A stretch of 64,000 nucleotides of DNA. Source: Cacconaster sp045617505. GTDB lineage: Bacteria > Bacteroidota > Bacteroidia > Bacteroidales > UBA932. Of the stretch, positions 51,432 to 58,842 are shown piece after piece. A program made the position numbers and the translations under genes. The first letter of the stretch is position 1. Each line of letters starts with the position of its first letter. The DNA lies in assembly GCA_045617505.1 (NCBI GenBank), contig JAZLIS010000064.1, positions 1 to 64,000 on the forward strand. The letters are read 5' to 3'. The notes under the pieces were generated by a model. The model was not told the origin of the DNA. It searched no databases and was given only the letters and a program-made list of their open reading frames with translations.

Positions 51432-51755
51432 ATGCTTCAAAGTATCAGAACCGATTGGGTGGAAGGAATCAACTCCCTTATGTTGAAGAAGTGCCGCTTG
51501 TACACTCCCTCTAATCAGCGTTGGGTAAGCGTAACAGCAGAAGGTATAGGGAACACTTTAAGGCAAAAGATATGGGTAGCCGAAAGGAATCTGACACATT
51601 GCGAGGAATACAATTTCAGCGAAAGTGAACTCAAAAAGAACTCTTTACAAGAGTTTTCCGAGTGGTACTATAATTGGTGGCTGAAAGACCTGAAGCACCG
51701 CTTGGGGGATGCTGGTTATGAATACTATCTATCTCTTCCCCTTAACAATGTATGA
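51432..51755 (+). CDS. 107-residue element protein, function unknown
   Basis: I do not recognise this protein. It is soluble and rich in Trp and Tyr (RTDWVEGINSLMLKK, SEWYYNWWLKDLKHRLGDAG, then YEYYLSLPL at the end). It follows the ASCH gene by three bases and overlaps the next start by four (ATGA), so it belongs to the XRE operon. Confidence 0.6.
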   Translation: MLQSIRTDWVEGINSLMLKKCRLYTPSNQRWVSVTAEGIGNTLRQKIWVAERNLTHCEEYNFSESELKKNSLQEFSEWYYNWWLKDLKHRLGDAGYEYYLSLPLNNV

Positions 51756-51967
51756 ACAAAATTAACGAACCATATATAGACCACGACGGAAAAAGATGGG
51801 CAACTTATCAGGAGTATTGCAACTCGCCCGACCTTGACGACGACATTATCGGGGTAATGCTCGCTACTCACAGAAGGCAACCGCAGAACGAATACGAAAG
51901 GGAGTTACAAAAGAACTGTGACGAAGACAAGGCAAAGGGAATTCCTTTTGAATTTCCGTTTGATTAG
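51752..51967 (+). CDS. 71-residue acidic element protein, function unknown
   Basis: A small acidic protein (YIDHDGKRWATYQEYCNSPD, then DEDKAKGIPFEFPFD). No family is recognised. The start is coupled to the previous stop. Size and charge would fit a protein that mimics DNA or binds a host factor, but that is speculation. Confidence 0.55.
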   Translation: MNKINEPYIDHDGKRWATYQEYCNSPDLDDDIIGVMLATHRRQPQNEYERELQKNCDEDKAKGIPFEFPFD

Positions 51968-52025
51968 AGGGCTTTATCAAGAAACCTCTGATACTCGGGT
52001 GAAAATTAATAGCAATAGTGCTACT

Positions 52026-52280
52026 ATGGACTATCCTGAATGGATGCTGACGAAAGCAAAGCAACTTGCAATAGAAAAGGGGTACACAGATGCGTCCTTT
52101 GCATTTGCGAATAGCGAGGGTATATTTTTCCTGATATACAGCAATAGGGGCGGGCATTATGGCAATGCTCCTTATGTTCGATTCAAAGGTTCTTCTATGA
52201 CCTTTATCAATACTCCCAGAGAAATAGCCGAGATTGTATTAGTGCATAATAAACTATATTCTAATGGCAACGCTGAATAG
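52026..52280 (+). CDS. 84-residue element protein, function unknown
   Basis: Starts at ATG 52,026; the frame is open back to 51,918, but that part overlaps the previous gene and shows no conservation pattern. The core LTKAKQLAIEKGYTDASFAF followed by GIFFLIYSNRGGHYG and a C-terminal helix suggests a small alpha/beta fold. It is the last plus-strand gene of the element and ends three bases from a convergent gene. Confidence 0.55.
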   Translation: MDYPEWMLTKAKQLAIEKGYTDASFAFANSEGIFFLIYSNRGGHYGNAPYVRFKGSSMTFINTPREIAEIVLVHNKLYSNGNAE

Positions 52281-52283
52281 GCG

Positions 52284-52535
52284 TTATAACTTCTGCCTTT
52301 CAGCTCTAACCTGCTCAACAATTCTTTCAAATTCTTCATCAGAAACCACTCCTTTTGTCAAGAGCCGGTGGTCAACAATCTCTATTTCAACGCAATTTTC
52401 ACTTGTGGAGAAAAACTCAATCAGAACTTTGGATGAGTATTCGTCCAGATAGCCACGCGACAGAGCTTGAAGCATTGCCCGTTTGACATCTGTTGTAAGC
52501 ACCTTTCCTACAAGGCTTTTCCTATTCTGTTCCAT
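52284..52535 (-). CDS. 83-residue element protein, function unknown
   Basis: A charged helical protein (VLTTDVKRAMLQALSRGYLD, later VVSDEEFERIVEQVRAERQ). It lies one base after the terminase-small-like gene in the minus-strand operon. No family is recognised. Confidence 0.55.
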   Translation of the reverse strand: MEQNRKSLVGKVLTTDVKRAMLQALSRGYLDEYSSKVLIEFFSTSENCVEIEIVDHRLLTKGVVSDEEFERIVEQVRAERQKL

Positions 52536-52536
52536 A

Positions 52537-52992
52537 CTATTTCTTTTTTTCTTCTGAATTTGCGGAGCGCATCATCTGCGATGCAATGTTCTCTATCTGT
52601 GAATCGGTCAATTTTGTATAGTCTATTCTGGTAGCCAGATTTATGTCATTCGTGAACCCCTCCCTCTTGCCGAATACACCGAGCAAGTATCGAAGCATAT
52701 TCCCGTCAGGCCGTTCTTTCCATCCCTGAAACTTGTTATCCTCAATAATCGGCACACCACAGGAAAGGAGTTCAGCCGTTTTCATACATCTGTCAACGAG
52801 CCTTCCTCTGTATTCTTCGATACACTTCGCGAACTCCGGATTGGAATCGCACCAATCATAAACCGTTGTCCGGTACACATCGAAATTCTGTGCTATGGCC
52901 GTGATATTTCCATTGCATTGCTCCACAACCTTCTTGAAAGTTTTGATTTTTGGTCGCTTCATACCGATTGTAGTATTTGTTGTGTTAGTCAA
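52537..52992 (-). CDS. terminase-small-subunit-like HTH protein
   Basis: A 151-residue protein with an N-terminal helix-turn-helix, CNGNITAIAQNFDVYRTTVYDW, then NPEFAKCIEEYRGRLVDRCM and NMLRYLLGVFGKREGF. This order (HTH, a helix rich in Glu/Arg, then a one-line L-K-x-x-G-K-x-x-G-F end) is typical of phage terminase small subunits of Bacteroidales phages, which recognise the packaging site. There is no large terminase beside it. In satellites such a protein redirects helper packaging. Start may be 52,992 or ATG 52,962. It overlaps the ParB-like gene end by eight bases. Confidence 0.65.
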   Translation of the reverse strand: MTNTTNTTIGMKRPKIKTFKKVVEQCNGNITAIAQNFDVYRTTVYDWCDSNPEFAKCIEEYRGRLVDRCMKTAELLSCGVPIIEDNKFQGWKERPDGNMLRYLLGVFGKREGFTNDINLATRIDYTKLTDSQIENIASQMMRSANSEEKKK

Positions 52993-53746
52993 TCCGTTCT
53001 ATTATCTCACCGAATTCCTCACCGCTGATAGTCGTTTCCATCGGAGGAATCGAAAAACGGCGGCAGAAGGCTTCTTTCTCCTTGAATGACGAGAAGGACA
53101 GGCAGATATATGAAAACTGATTATTCGCCTCGTTTTGCGCCTTTTCAAGCGTCTTGCGCTTTTCTTGGGAAAGCCGCCTTTTCTCCCGTTCATATTTCAG
53201 GGCTTCTTCATAAGTTTTTGGGCCATCCTTGTCGGCAAGTGTTGACAAGTCAACGAAACCACTTGAAACGGAGAAATCGTCATCGCTGCCATCGGGGATA
53301 ATATCAGCACCGAGGAAAGCAAGGTCAGCATCCGACAGGCCGGCAATTGAGGGGTCAATGTCAGGGAGGATAGCGGACAACAGTTCATTGTCCCACTCCC
53401 CTTGTGCATTTGGATTGTTCATCAGGATATTGAGTTCCTTTTCCTGTTTATCATCCAAGTCCACCACCTCAACACGGAGGCTGTAATCATTGTCTGGATA
53501 ATGCTTCAAGGAATCAAGCACCGTTATCCTCTGGTGTCCGCTTACGAGGGTGTAGCCGGTTCTGCGGTTCACGACTATCCCACCGACAAGGCCGAAGGTC
53601 TTGATACCTTTCCGGAGAGTCTTTGAGGCTTCTTCCGAGATTTTCCGAGGGTTGTAACCAGCGAATTTTATTTGGGAGCGAAGCAGGGTTTCCGATTCGC
53701 TATTGTTTATTACTTCCTTCATCTTGCAAGAGTTTTTTTCTGTCAT
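52985..53746 (-). CDS. ParB/sulfiredoxin-fold domain protein (IbrB-like)
   Basis: A 253-residue protein. The ParB-like N-terminal domain (about residues 20-120) has AGYNPRKISEEASKTLRKGI, GGIVVNRRTGYTLVSGHQRI and LDDKQEKELNILMNNPNAQGE. This G-x-x-R plus G-H-Q-R pattern is the nucleotide-binding signature of phage ParB-like proteins. The C-terminal half is a long charged helix (YEREKRRLSQEKRKTLEKAQ) and a small tail. It begins inside the end of the PAPS reductase-family gene, the same pairing as IbrA-IbrB of enterobacterial prophages. I use ATG 53,746. Confidence 0.75.
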   Translation of the reverse strand: MTEKNSCKMKEVINNSESETLLRSQIKFAGYNPRKISEEASKTLRKGIKTFGLVGGIVVNRRTGYTLVSGHQRITVLDSLKHYPDNDYSLRVEVVDLDDKQEKELNILMNNPNAQGEWDNELLSAILPDIDPSIAGLSDADLAFLGADIIPDGSDDDFSVSSGFVDLSTLADKDGPKTYEEALKYEREKRRLSQEKRKTLEKAQNEANNQFSYICLSFSSFKEKEAFCRRFSIPPMETTISGEEFGEIIERID

Positions 53747-54429
53747 ATTCAAACAATATCCTTCGTGATAATGGGAACTCCTGATAAATCTTTTCAAGAT
53801 CATCAGGGCAATTCTCACGCATCCACAGGTAGCACTCAATGTTGAAGCCGATTCCGTTACTCGCCTTTCTGTTATTCGCGCAATAGATGACGGGAGAAGG
53901 CAGTTTGGCCGCTTTCATATATGCGAGAACATCCTTGTTCGTCCATTCGGCAAGGGGATAGGCATAGCCGTTTGAAGTGTATCTGTCTTTTTTCAAGTTG
54001 CATCAGCATCAGCCTTCTGTTGAGGCTGTCGGCCTTCTTCATTCCAAGAAATACCCAATATAGTCCCGTTATGCCTCTAACCTCCGCTATCTTGTCAGCC
54101 AACTTGATGCGCTTCGTATCTGGTTCGATGTCGCAATACATCCCGGCTCTGCGGATGTGCGACAAGTTCCAGTGCGGAGTTTGTACCCATTCCGCTTGGG
54201 GGTATCGTTTCCGGCAATAGCGCAAGTATCTGTTGATGTGTTCCAAGTCACGCACGAAGTACATAAAGACGCATACCAATCTGTCGAATTTCGGATAAAG
54301 AAGGTCAAGGAGAACAAGAGAATCTTTCCCGAAAGAAACGAAAACAATAGCGGCAGAGGTTTCTCGCCTTACTTCCGCTATCGTTAATTGCGTACTCCTT
54401 GTCTTGTCTTTAATAGTTTCAACTGCCAT
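53700..54429 (-). pseudogene. PAPS reductase-family gene with a one-base frameshift
   Basis: The first part (from ATG 54,429) reads TIKDKTRSTQLTIAEVRRET and the PP-loop VFVSFGKDSLVLLDLLYP, then RRYLRY-type and CDIEPDTKRIKLADKIAEVRG segments. At an A6 run (minus strand, 53,993-53,988) the frame is lost; the family match resumes one base over as DRYTSNGYAYPLAEWTNKDVL and runs to 53,700. With A5 the two parts join as one protein of about 240 residues. The shift is +1, so a classic -1 slippery site does not explain it. It may be a true mutation, a sequencing error or slippage. Confidence 0.75.
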
Positions 54430-54457
54430 TAAATCAAAGTGTTAGAGGTTTTGGAAT

Positions 54458-54480
54458 CGCTTACATTGTAAGCGTTTTTT
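54458..54480 (+). promoter_or_regulatory. hairpin with T tract before the PAPS reductase gene
   Basis: CGCTTAC pairs with GTAAGCG around ATT and is followed by TTTTTT on the plus strand. No plus-strand gene ends nearby; on the minus strand it lies about 30 bases before the start of the PAPS reductase-family gene, in its leader. Confidence 0.45.
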
Positions 54481-54499
54481 ACCAGAGGTTCCTCCGACA

Positions 54500-54640
54500 T
54501 CAACCTACTGAAAGGCCAAGTCCGGCACGAACCTCGCGATAACGCTGGTCACGGGTGACGAAGCGTCCTGTTCCTCCTGTGAGGGAACGGCGGCCTACAA
54601 CGCCTTTTTCTCCGCGTGTGTTGGGTGTAATTCTTTTCAT
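54500..54640 (-). CDS. 46-residue basic protein, function unknown
   Basis: An open frame from ATG 54,640 to TGA 54,502-54,500 encodes a short, basic, Gly/Arg-rich peptide: it begins MKRITPNTRGEKGVVGRRSL and ends RAGLGLSVG. It fills an otherwise empty 265-base gap in the minus-strand operon and has a codon pattern like its neighbours. It could be a nucleic-acid-binding small protein. There is no other support. Confidence 0.4.
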   Translation of the reverse strand: MKRITPNTRGEKGVVGRRSLTGGTGRFVTRDQRYREVRAGLGLSVG

Positions 54641-54694
54641 AACAGATAGAATTAAAGGGTTAAACATAATATGAAGTCAGGCGTGAGCCTGTTG

Positions 54695-55021
54695 CTATAA
54701 TTCTTTTGCGTCCTCAACAGTAATGTCAATGTCAACGGCTTGATAAGTTTCACCGTTCACTTCGTAGAAAACCAATTCTCCATTTTCATCCTCTATCTCC
54801 ATCAGCATCTGTTTTGTGATTCGCGCTGTGAGAGTGCGCCCATCTTTCCGAACCAACCGCAAGGTTTCGTAAGGAATTATGCCCGTACATTCCAATTCAT
54901 CGTTGAGGAATACGAATTTAGGAGCGTTCCTTGGTCTTATTTCACGGGTTACGACCTTTTGCTCCCCAGCGAGGACTTTATTATATTCCTTTTCGCTTGT
55001 TGATAATGTGAGTTCTGCCAT
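54695..55021 (-). CDS. second ASCH/PUA-like protein
   Basis: A 108-residue protein that starts LTLSTSEKEYNKVLAGEQKVVTREIRP, matching the ASCH opening strand and helix with the K-x-x-x-x-R-E-x-R ligand motif. LVRKDGRTLTARIT and FYEVNGETYQAVDIDITVED complete a small beta barrel. It resembles ASCH-like proteins of Bacteroidales phages. Together with the gene at 50,997 the element carries two distant relatives of this fold. Confidence 0.6.
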   Translation of the reverse strand: MAELTLSTSEKEYNKVLAGEQKVVTREIRPRNAPKFVFLNDELECTGIIPYETLRLVRKDGRTLTARITKQMLMEIEDENGELVFYEVNGETYQAVDIDITVEDAKEL

Positions 55022-55041
55022 AAATTCAATCTATTTTGTCG

Positions 55042-55974
55042 TTACTGATTGCATACCGCCTCCGCAATCTTCCTGTCAAGTTCCTGTATTGCGCCATTTG
55101 GAACGGTTAATCCTTCTTTCTGTAGGCAGGCATTATTGACGGCTGCCCGTAAGTCGTGAGCCTGTTTGTAAGATAGTTCACCGCGTTTTTGAGCCTCCTT
55201 TATTTCGTTTAGCATTTCGAGTTGGCCGCCCATTCTCTCTATCAAGGACAGCACTCCCATTCTATAAAACTGTTGTCTGGTTTTCATCGCTTGAAAGTTT
55301 AATGTGGTATCATTTATCTTTTTAATGGCTTGATAATCGGTTTCCCAACCTTTCAAGGCAGACATATAAAAAGATTCATCATATAACATCCTTCCTGTCA
55401 CTTCTTGAACTTTGAATTTCTTGGCAACCTTCTGTTCGTAACGCCTTTCATATCTCAATACATTTTTCCCCTCATAGATTTCTGGTATTGATTCGTGTTT
55501 GCTTTTCTGTTCTCGGCACTTGTCATAGAAGCAAAGACGACCTTCATAAACTTTGTAATAAATGCCATCAGGCTCTTGCAACCTTGCCGCATACCTCAAC
55601 TCTCCCAAATGATTGAAATATACCGATGCTGGGTGGTCCATTACAAGGTTCTGTGCAATATCCATTCTGGTTACGGTTGCCTTATCCATAGGTAAGTGTA
55701 ATGTATCAGATAATTTTTCAATAGCCTTTTGTGTGTCACTTCGTTTCATCGTTTGAAAATTATCTCCAAACAGAAACTTGCACAGGCTACCGTCCTTCAC
55801 TTTTATCTGGTATCTGTTGGCAATCACTTTTAGCCCGTTGATGTTCCCCGTTATGACAGGACAGTCACCGTAGAGATGCTCTCCAATATTATCAAGAAAG
55901 CAGGCAGTTTCTTCCAAAAAGTCCACTTCTCCGGCCTCAGCTTTTGTCAACTTCAAAAAAACCGTATCGTACAT
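55042..55974 (-). CDS. gene II/X-type rolling-circle replication initiator
   Basis: A 310-residue protein related to phage/plasmid replication proteins of the filamentous-phage gene II/X family. Features are the start MYDTVFLKLTKAEAGEVDFL, VTRMDIAQNLVMDHPASVYF (family motif with a catalytic-region aspartate), GIYYKVYEGRLCFYDKCREQ and NVLRYERRYEQKVAKKF. The family nicks one strand at an origin. In an integrated element it would replicate the excised circle. The HTH gene and a repeat array lie just upstream. Confidence 0.75.
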   Translation of the reverse strand: MYDTVFLKLTKAEAGEVDFLEETACFLDNIGEHLYGDCPVITGNINGLKVIANRYQIKVKDGSLCKFLFGDNFQTMKRSDTQKAIEKLSDTLHLPMDKATVTRMDIAQNLVMDHPASVYFNHLGELRYAARLQEPDGIYYKVYEGRLCFYDKCREQKSKHESIPEIYEGKNVLRYERRYEQKVAKKFKVQEVTGRMLYDESFYMSALKGWETDYQAIKKINDTTLNFQAMKTRQQFYRMGVLSLIERMGGQLEMLNEIKEAQKRGELSYKQAHDLRAAVNNACLQKEGLTVPNGAIQELDRKIAEAVCNQ

Positions 55975-56053
55975 AACATTTCTTACTGATTTGGTAAGAT
56001 TCTTACCGATTTCGGTATAAATACCATCTTAATATAGAGGCTTTGATGTATCA

Positions 56054-56356
56054 CTACTTCTCTTTCGATATTAGGTGATACTCGGCATATCGCACCCGAT
56101 TCTTGTCCTTGCTGACAATCCTCGTGACGATGTTATATCCCTTGCTCCGCAAGTCCCAAATTCGGCTCGCAAGACGGAATGAGCCATAACGATTCAAGGC
56201 CTCTATTGGAGTGATGGATTTACCGGAAAGGAGATGAGCGAGAATCTTCTTTTCTTGTGACAACGGGCGGTATTCTTCGGAAGAATTATTATCTTTGTTC
56301 CCGTTACTATTCAAGTTTGCTTCTACACCGGCAGAGGGGAGGTGATGATTTTCCAT
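56054..56356 (-). CDS. small winged-helix/HTH protein
   Basis: A 100-residue protein. The first 40 residues are polar and Asn-rich. Residues 45-98 form a helix-turn-helix of the type seen beside phage replication genes: SQEKKILAHLLSGKSITPIE, then RYGSFRLASRIWDLRSKGYN. I start at ATG 56,356; a longer frame begins at 56,410. A role in replication or control of rep is likely from position. Confidence 0.7.
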   Translation of the reverse strand: MENHHLPSAGVEANLNSNGNKDNNSSEEYRPLSQEKKILAHLLSGKSITPIEALNRYGSFRLASRIWDLRSKGYNIVTRIVSKDKNRVRYAEYHLISKEK

Positions 56357-56372
56357 ATCATTGCCTCCTTTT

Positions 56373-56675
56373 TTATTCGTTATCAAGATAACCACCATCC
56401 AACTTTCCACTCATAGACTTGAAAAGTTCGATGGCCTTGTCTTTGTCCGTTACAATTGTTCTTCCGAATTGGTCCACGGCAGGAGCAAGCCAAGTCCGTT
56501 TCCACTCGATTGCGGTTGTCTTTGTAATGTGAAATAAGTCACAAATACCTTTCAAACCATAGACATTATTAGCGTCTTTGGGAGGTTCTGGCAGACTGCC
56601 TTTTAATAGATTTTCAAATTGACCAACTGTTAATGCGTACAGGGGCGCTTCCTTCGAGATAGCAATATTATCCAT
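56373..56675 (-). CDS. DUF3853 family protein (excisionase-like HTH)
   Basis: A 100-residue protein with APLYALTVGQFENLLKG near the start and the HTH-like GLKGICDLFHITKTTAIEWK, then DKDKAIELFKSM near the end. This is DUF3853, common on Bacteroidales integrative elements next to integrase and replication genes and thought to act in excision or replication control. I start at ATG 56,675. A nine-base inverted repeat (56,678-56,706) lies directly before the start codon. Confidence 0.78.
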   Translation of the reverse strand: MDNIAISKEAPLYALTVGQFENLLKGSLPEPPKDANNVYGLKGICDLFHITKTTAIEWKRTWLAPAVDQFGRTIVTDKDKAIELFKSMSGKLDGGYLDNE

Positions 56676-56677
56676 AT

Positions 56678-56706
56678 CTTGAAAATTAATGTTATTTATT
56701 TTCAAG
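56678..56706. promoter_or_regulatory. inverted repeat at the DUF3853 start
   Basis: CTTGAAAAT (56,678-56,686) and ATTTTCAAG (56,698-56,706) are perfect inverted copies with an 11-base spacer, touching the start codon of the DUF3853 gene. It could be an operator or a hairpin in the leader. Confidence 0.5.
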
Positions 56707-56750
56707 TTGCAATGTATAATATATAGTGCTATCTATTAAGGATATAGCAG

Positions 56751-56790
56751 ACTTTAAAGGAACTTTAAAGAATTTAAAGAAAAGTTAAAG
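56751..56790. repeat. iteron-like TTTAAAG cluster
   Basis: ACTTTAAAG occurs at 56,751-56,759 and 56,762-56,770, TTTAAAG at 56,773-56,779 and TTAAAG at 56,785-56,790, spaced by 11-12 bases, close to one helical turn. It is A/T-rich and lies between the 190-residue gene and the replication module. It could be an origin or a regulator-binding array. Confidence 0.5.
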
Positions 56791-56795
56791 ATTTA

Positions 56796-57368
56796 CTATA
56801 ATGTTTGGTCTAATTCCTCCTCATTCTTAAATCCGAAAACATTGCAAATTCTGGCATCGCGAATCTTCCTTGAATTGCTTTTTGATTTTCCCTCTGTGAT
56901 ATACGAGAGATTATTAGCCATATTTTTTAATCCCCATTCGCTTGTAAAGCGTTCTTCGATTTCACGCTTTGTCAAGCCGAGCCCTACTCCTATACAATAA
57001 GCCAAAAGGACTTTTTCTACATTTGTTTTCAATTTTCCCGTTGGCATTTTGTCAGAAGTAACATATCCGGCAGTTATGGCCCTGCTCCATACCTCATCAG
57101 ATGGGGTAGGCTCTTTTTTCTGGAAAGCCTGTTTGATTCCGTATTCGTCTTGAATAATAGACATTGCATCCGTTAAAACGGAGTTTTTATATCTGTCATC
57201 GTTATATTCAACAAGTGCGGCAAACATAGTGTCATATAAACCTTGGGCGAGTTCTACTTGCCTAACGGGCGTAGTGCATTTTCTGTTTAGATATGCTTTG
57301 ATATCGGTGTAAATGTCATCGCTAATAAATAGCCTTTCAATAAATTGAGAATTTGCTATTGTGCTCAT
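56796..57368 (-). CDS. 190-residue element protein, function unknown
   Basis: A soluble, helical protein (SQFIERLFISDDIYTDIKAYL, later MSIIQDEYGIKQAF and KSNSRKIRDARICNVFGF). I do not recognise a domain. It follows the integrase gene by five bases, so it is likely made with it. Such genes beside integrases often act as directionality or regulatory factors. That is only position-based. Confidence 0.6.
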   Translation of the reverse strand: MSTIANSQFIERLFISDDIYTDIKAYLNRKCTTPVRQVELAQGLYDTMFAALVEYNDDRYKNSVLTDAMSIIQDEYGIKQAFQKKEPTPSDEVWSRAITAGYVTSDKMPTGKLKTNVEKVLLAYCIGVGLGLTKREIEERFTSEWGLKNMANNLSYITEGKSKSNSRKIRDARICNVFGFKNEEELDQTL

Positions 57369-57373
57369 CTGAT

Positions 57374-58693
57374 TTATAGTTTGTTAAATTTCTTCATTTC
57401 TTCTGCTCTGGTGCTTTCCGCAATATCTATATAAGGTTTCATCGCCTTATAGTCAGCGTGTCCCGTCCATTTCATAACGACCTGGGGAGGGATGCCCATA
57501 GAGAGCGCACTACAAATGAATGTCCTCCTGCCGGCGTGAGTGCCGAGCAATTCATATTTGGGTTGAGTCATTTCCAATTTCTGCCCGGCCTTGAATAATA
57601 CTCTTGAAACAGGTTCGTTAAATCCGCATAGTTCCCCAAGTTCCTTTATATAATCATTCATCTTCTGATTACTCAAAGGAGGAAGAGCCGCATTATTGGG
57701 GAAGTGACATTGTTCGTATTTATCCAGAATGGCCGAGGAATAGTCGTTCAACTCAATACGGAGCTTATCGTTGGTTTTCTGGGTTGTAACATTCAGATAG
57801 CCGTCAGAACGGTCTGATTTGCGAAGTTTAGCCATATCGGAGAAACGAAGGGAAGTGAACGCACAGAAACAGAACAGGTCGCGCGTCTTTTCGAGGGCGG
57901 CAGCATCGTGGACTATCTTTTCGTATTCCTCTCCTTCCCAAGTATGCAATTTGAGAACCGTCCCGTTTTGCGGTATCTGGTACTGATACAATTTCAATAG
58001 TTGTTCACGAGTGAGGAAGATGACAGGCTTTTCCAAGACCTTGAATTTCGGACGATACTTACTTATCTCTGCCTCCTTGCAATAGTTATTGCGGATGCAC
58101 CAATTCAAAAACCATCTCAAATTGCGATAGTGCTTTTGCACGGTGTTCTCGCCCATTTTTTTTGTATTGCGGAGGTAGTCAATGAATGCCTTGATTCCGG
58201 CCTCGTCAAAGTGCGACAACTGTATATCATCACCTCCCTGTGCTATGAGGTGATTTCGAAACGCCATCCAGCACTCCATTGTCCCGTCCCTCCATTGGCT
58301 TTGCTTGCTTTCCTCGTCTATGAAGATGTCGAAATAATAAAGGGTGGATGTCTTATGCGCTCCCCTTGACTTCGCCTTGGCTATCCTGCTCTCTTTCCCC
58401 TTGATTTGTGCGAGGATGACGGATAATTCCTCAACGCTGGGTTTATGGTTGATGGTCTGTTTAAGTTCATCAAAGGTTGTGTCTATCCTCTTTAATCGGA
58501 GGTTTATCATTTTGCCTGTTATCCCCTTTGCATTGACAGCATTCTGCTTCGCCTTTCCATTCGTCCATTGGCTCTCGGAGATATTATATCCAACCGTTGA
58601 CAGAAGTCGTGTTCCCCTGATAGATACAGATACCTTGATAGGCTGCTCGCTTTGCTTATCGCCTCGCTTCTCTAAATAGAACTTGACAGACAT
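57374..58693 (-). CDS. tyrosine-type site-specific integrase
   Basis: A 439-residue tyrosine recombinase of the Bacteroidales element type. The N-terminal arm-binding domain is at about residues 1-105, the SAM-like core-binding domain about 110-210, and the catalytic domain about 235-435. The catalytic arginine is in AFTSLRFSDMAKL, the second box is HAGRRTFICSAL (His-x-x-Arg), then WTGHADYKAMKPYIDI with the His and the nucleophilic Tyr. It lies 150 bases from attR, as expected for the enzyme that inserted this element into tRNA-Ser. Confidence 0.95.
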   Translation of the reverse strand: MSVKFYLEKRGDKQSEQPIKVSVSIRGTRLLSTVGYNISESQWTNGKAKQNAVNAKGITGKMINLRLKRIDTTFDELKQTINHKPSVEELSVILAQIKGKESRIAKAKSRGAHKTSTLYYFDIFIDEESKQSQWRDGTMECWMAFRNHLIAQGGDDIQLSHFDEAGIKAFIDYLRNTKKMGENTVQKHYRNLRWFLNWCIRNNYCKEAEISKYRPKFKVLEKPVIFLTREQLLKLYQYQIPQNGTVLKLHTWEGEEYEKIVHDAAALEKTRDLFCFCAFTSLRFSDMAKLRKSDRSDGYLNVTTQKTNDKLRIELNDYSSAILDKYEQCHFPNNAALPPLSNQKMNDYIKELGELCGFNEPVSRVLFKAGQKLEMTQPKYELLGTHAGRRTFICSALSMGIPPQVVMKWTGHADYKAMKPYIDIAESTRAEEMKKFNKL

Positions 58694-58702
58694 TTTTTCC
58701 CT

Positions 58703-58736
58703 GTGAGTAAAAGTTTACTTACACAAATTTACTCAC
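58703..58736. repeat. right-end candidate integrase arm sites
   Basis: GTGAGTA (58,703-58,709), TTTACTTACACAAAT (58,714-58,728) and TTTACTCAC (58,728-58,736) repeat the motifs of the left end. They lie between the integrase start and attR. Confidence 0.6.
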
Positions 58737-58842
58737 ACTTTTTGCTTTAACCAAATTAAATTTATTTAAATACTTGGAATAGTAACATTATCAATTTTAG
58801 GGAGTTGCTAATAAGTAGTAAAATGCCGAAAAATATAACTAC

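Noticed and set aside
53980..54000. Programmed -1 frameshift in the PAPS reductase-family gene
   Set aside because: The A6 tract is in the wrong phase for a X-XXY-YYZ heptamer and the required shift is +1 (or -2); I see no clear downstream stimulator in the right place.
50335..58693. DNA phosphorothioation (Dnd) or BREX-type defence system
   Set aside because: The PAPS reductase-like gene alone recalls DndC, but no DndA, D or E, restriction, methylase or helicase partner is present.
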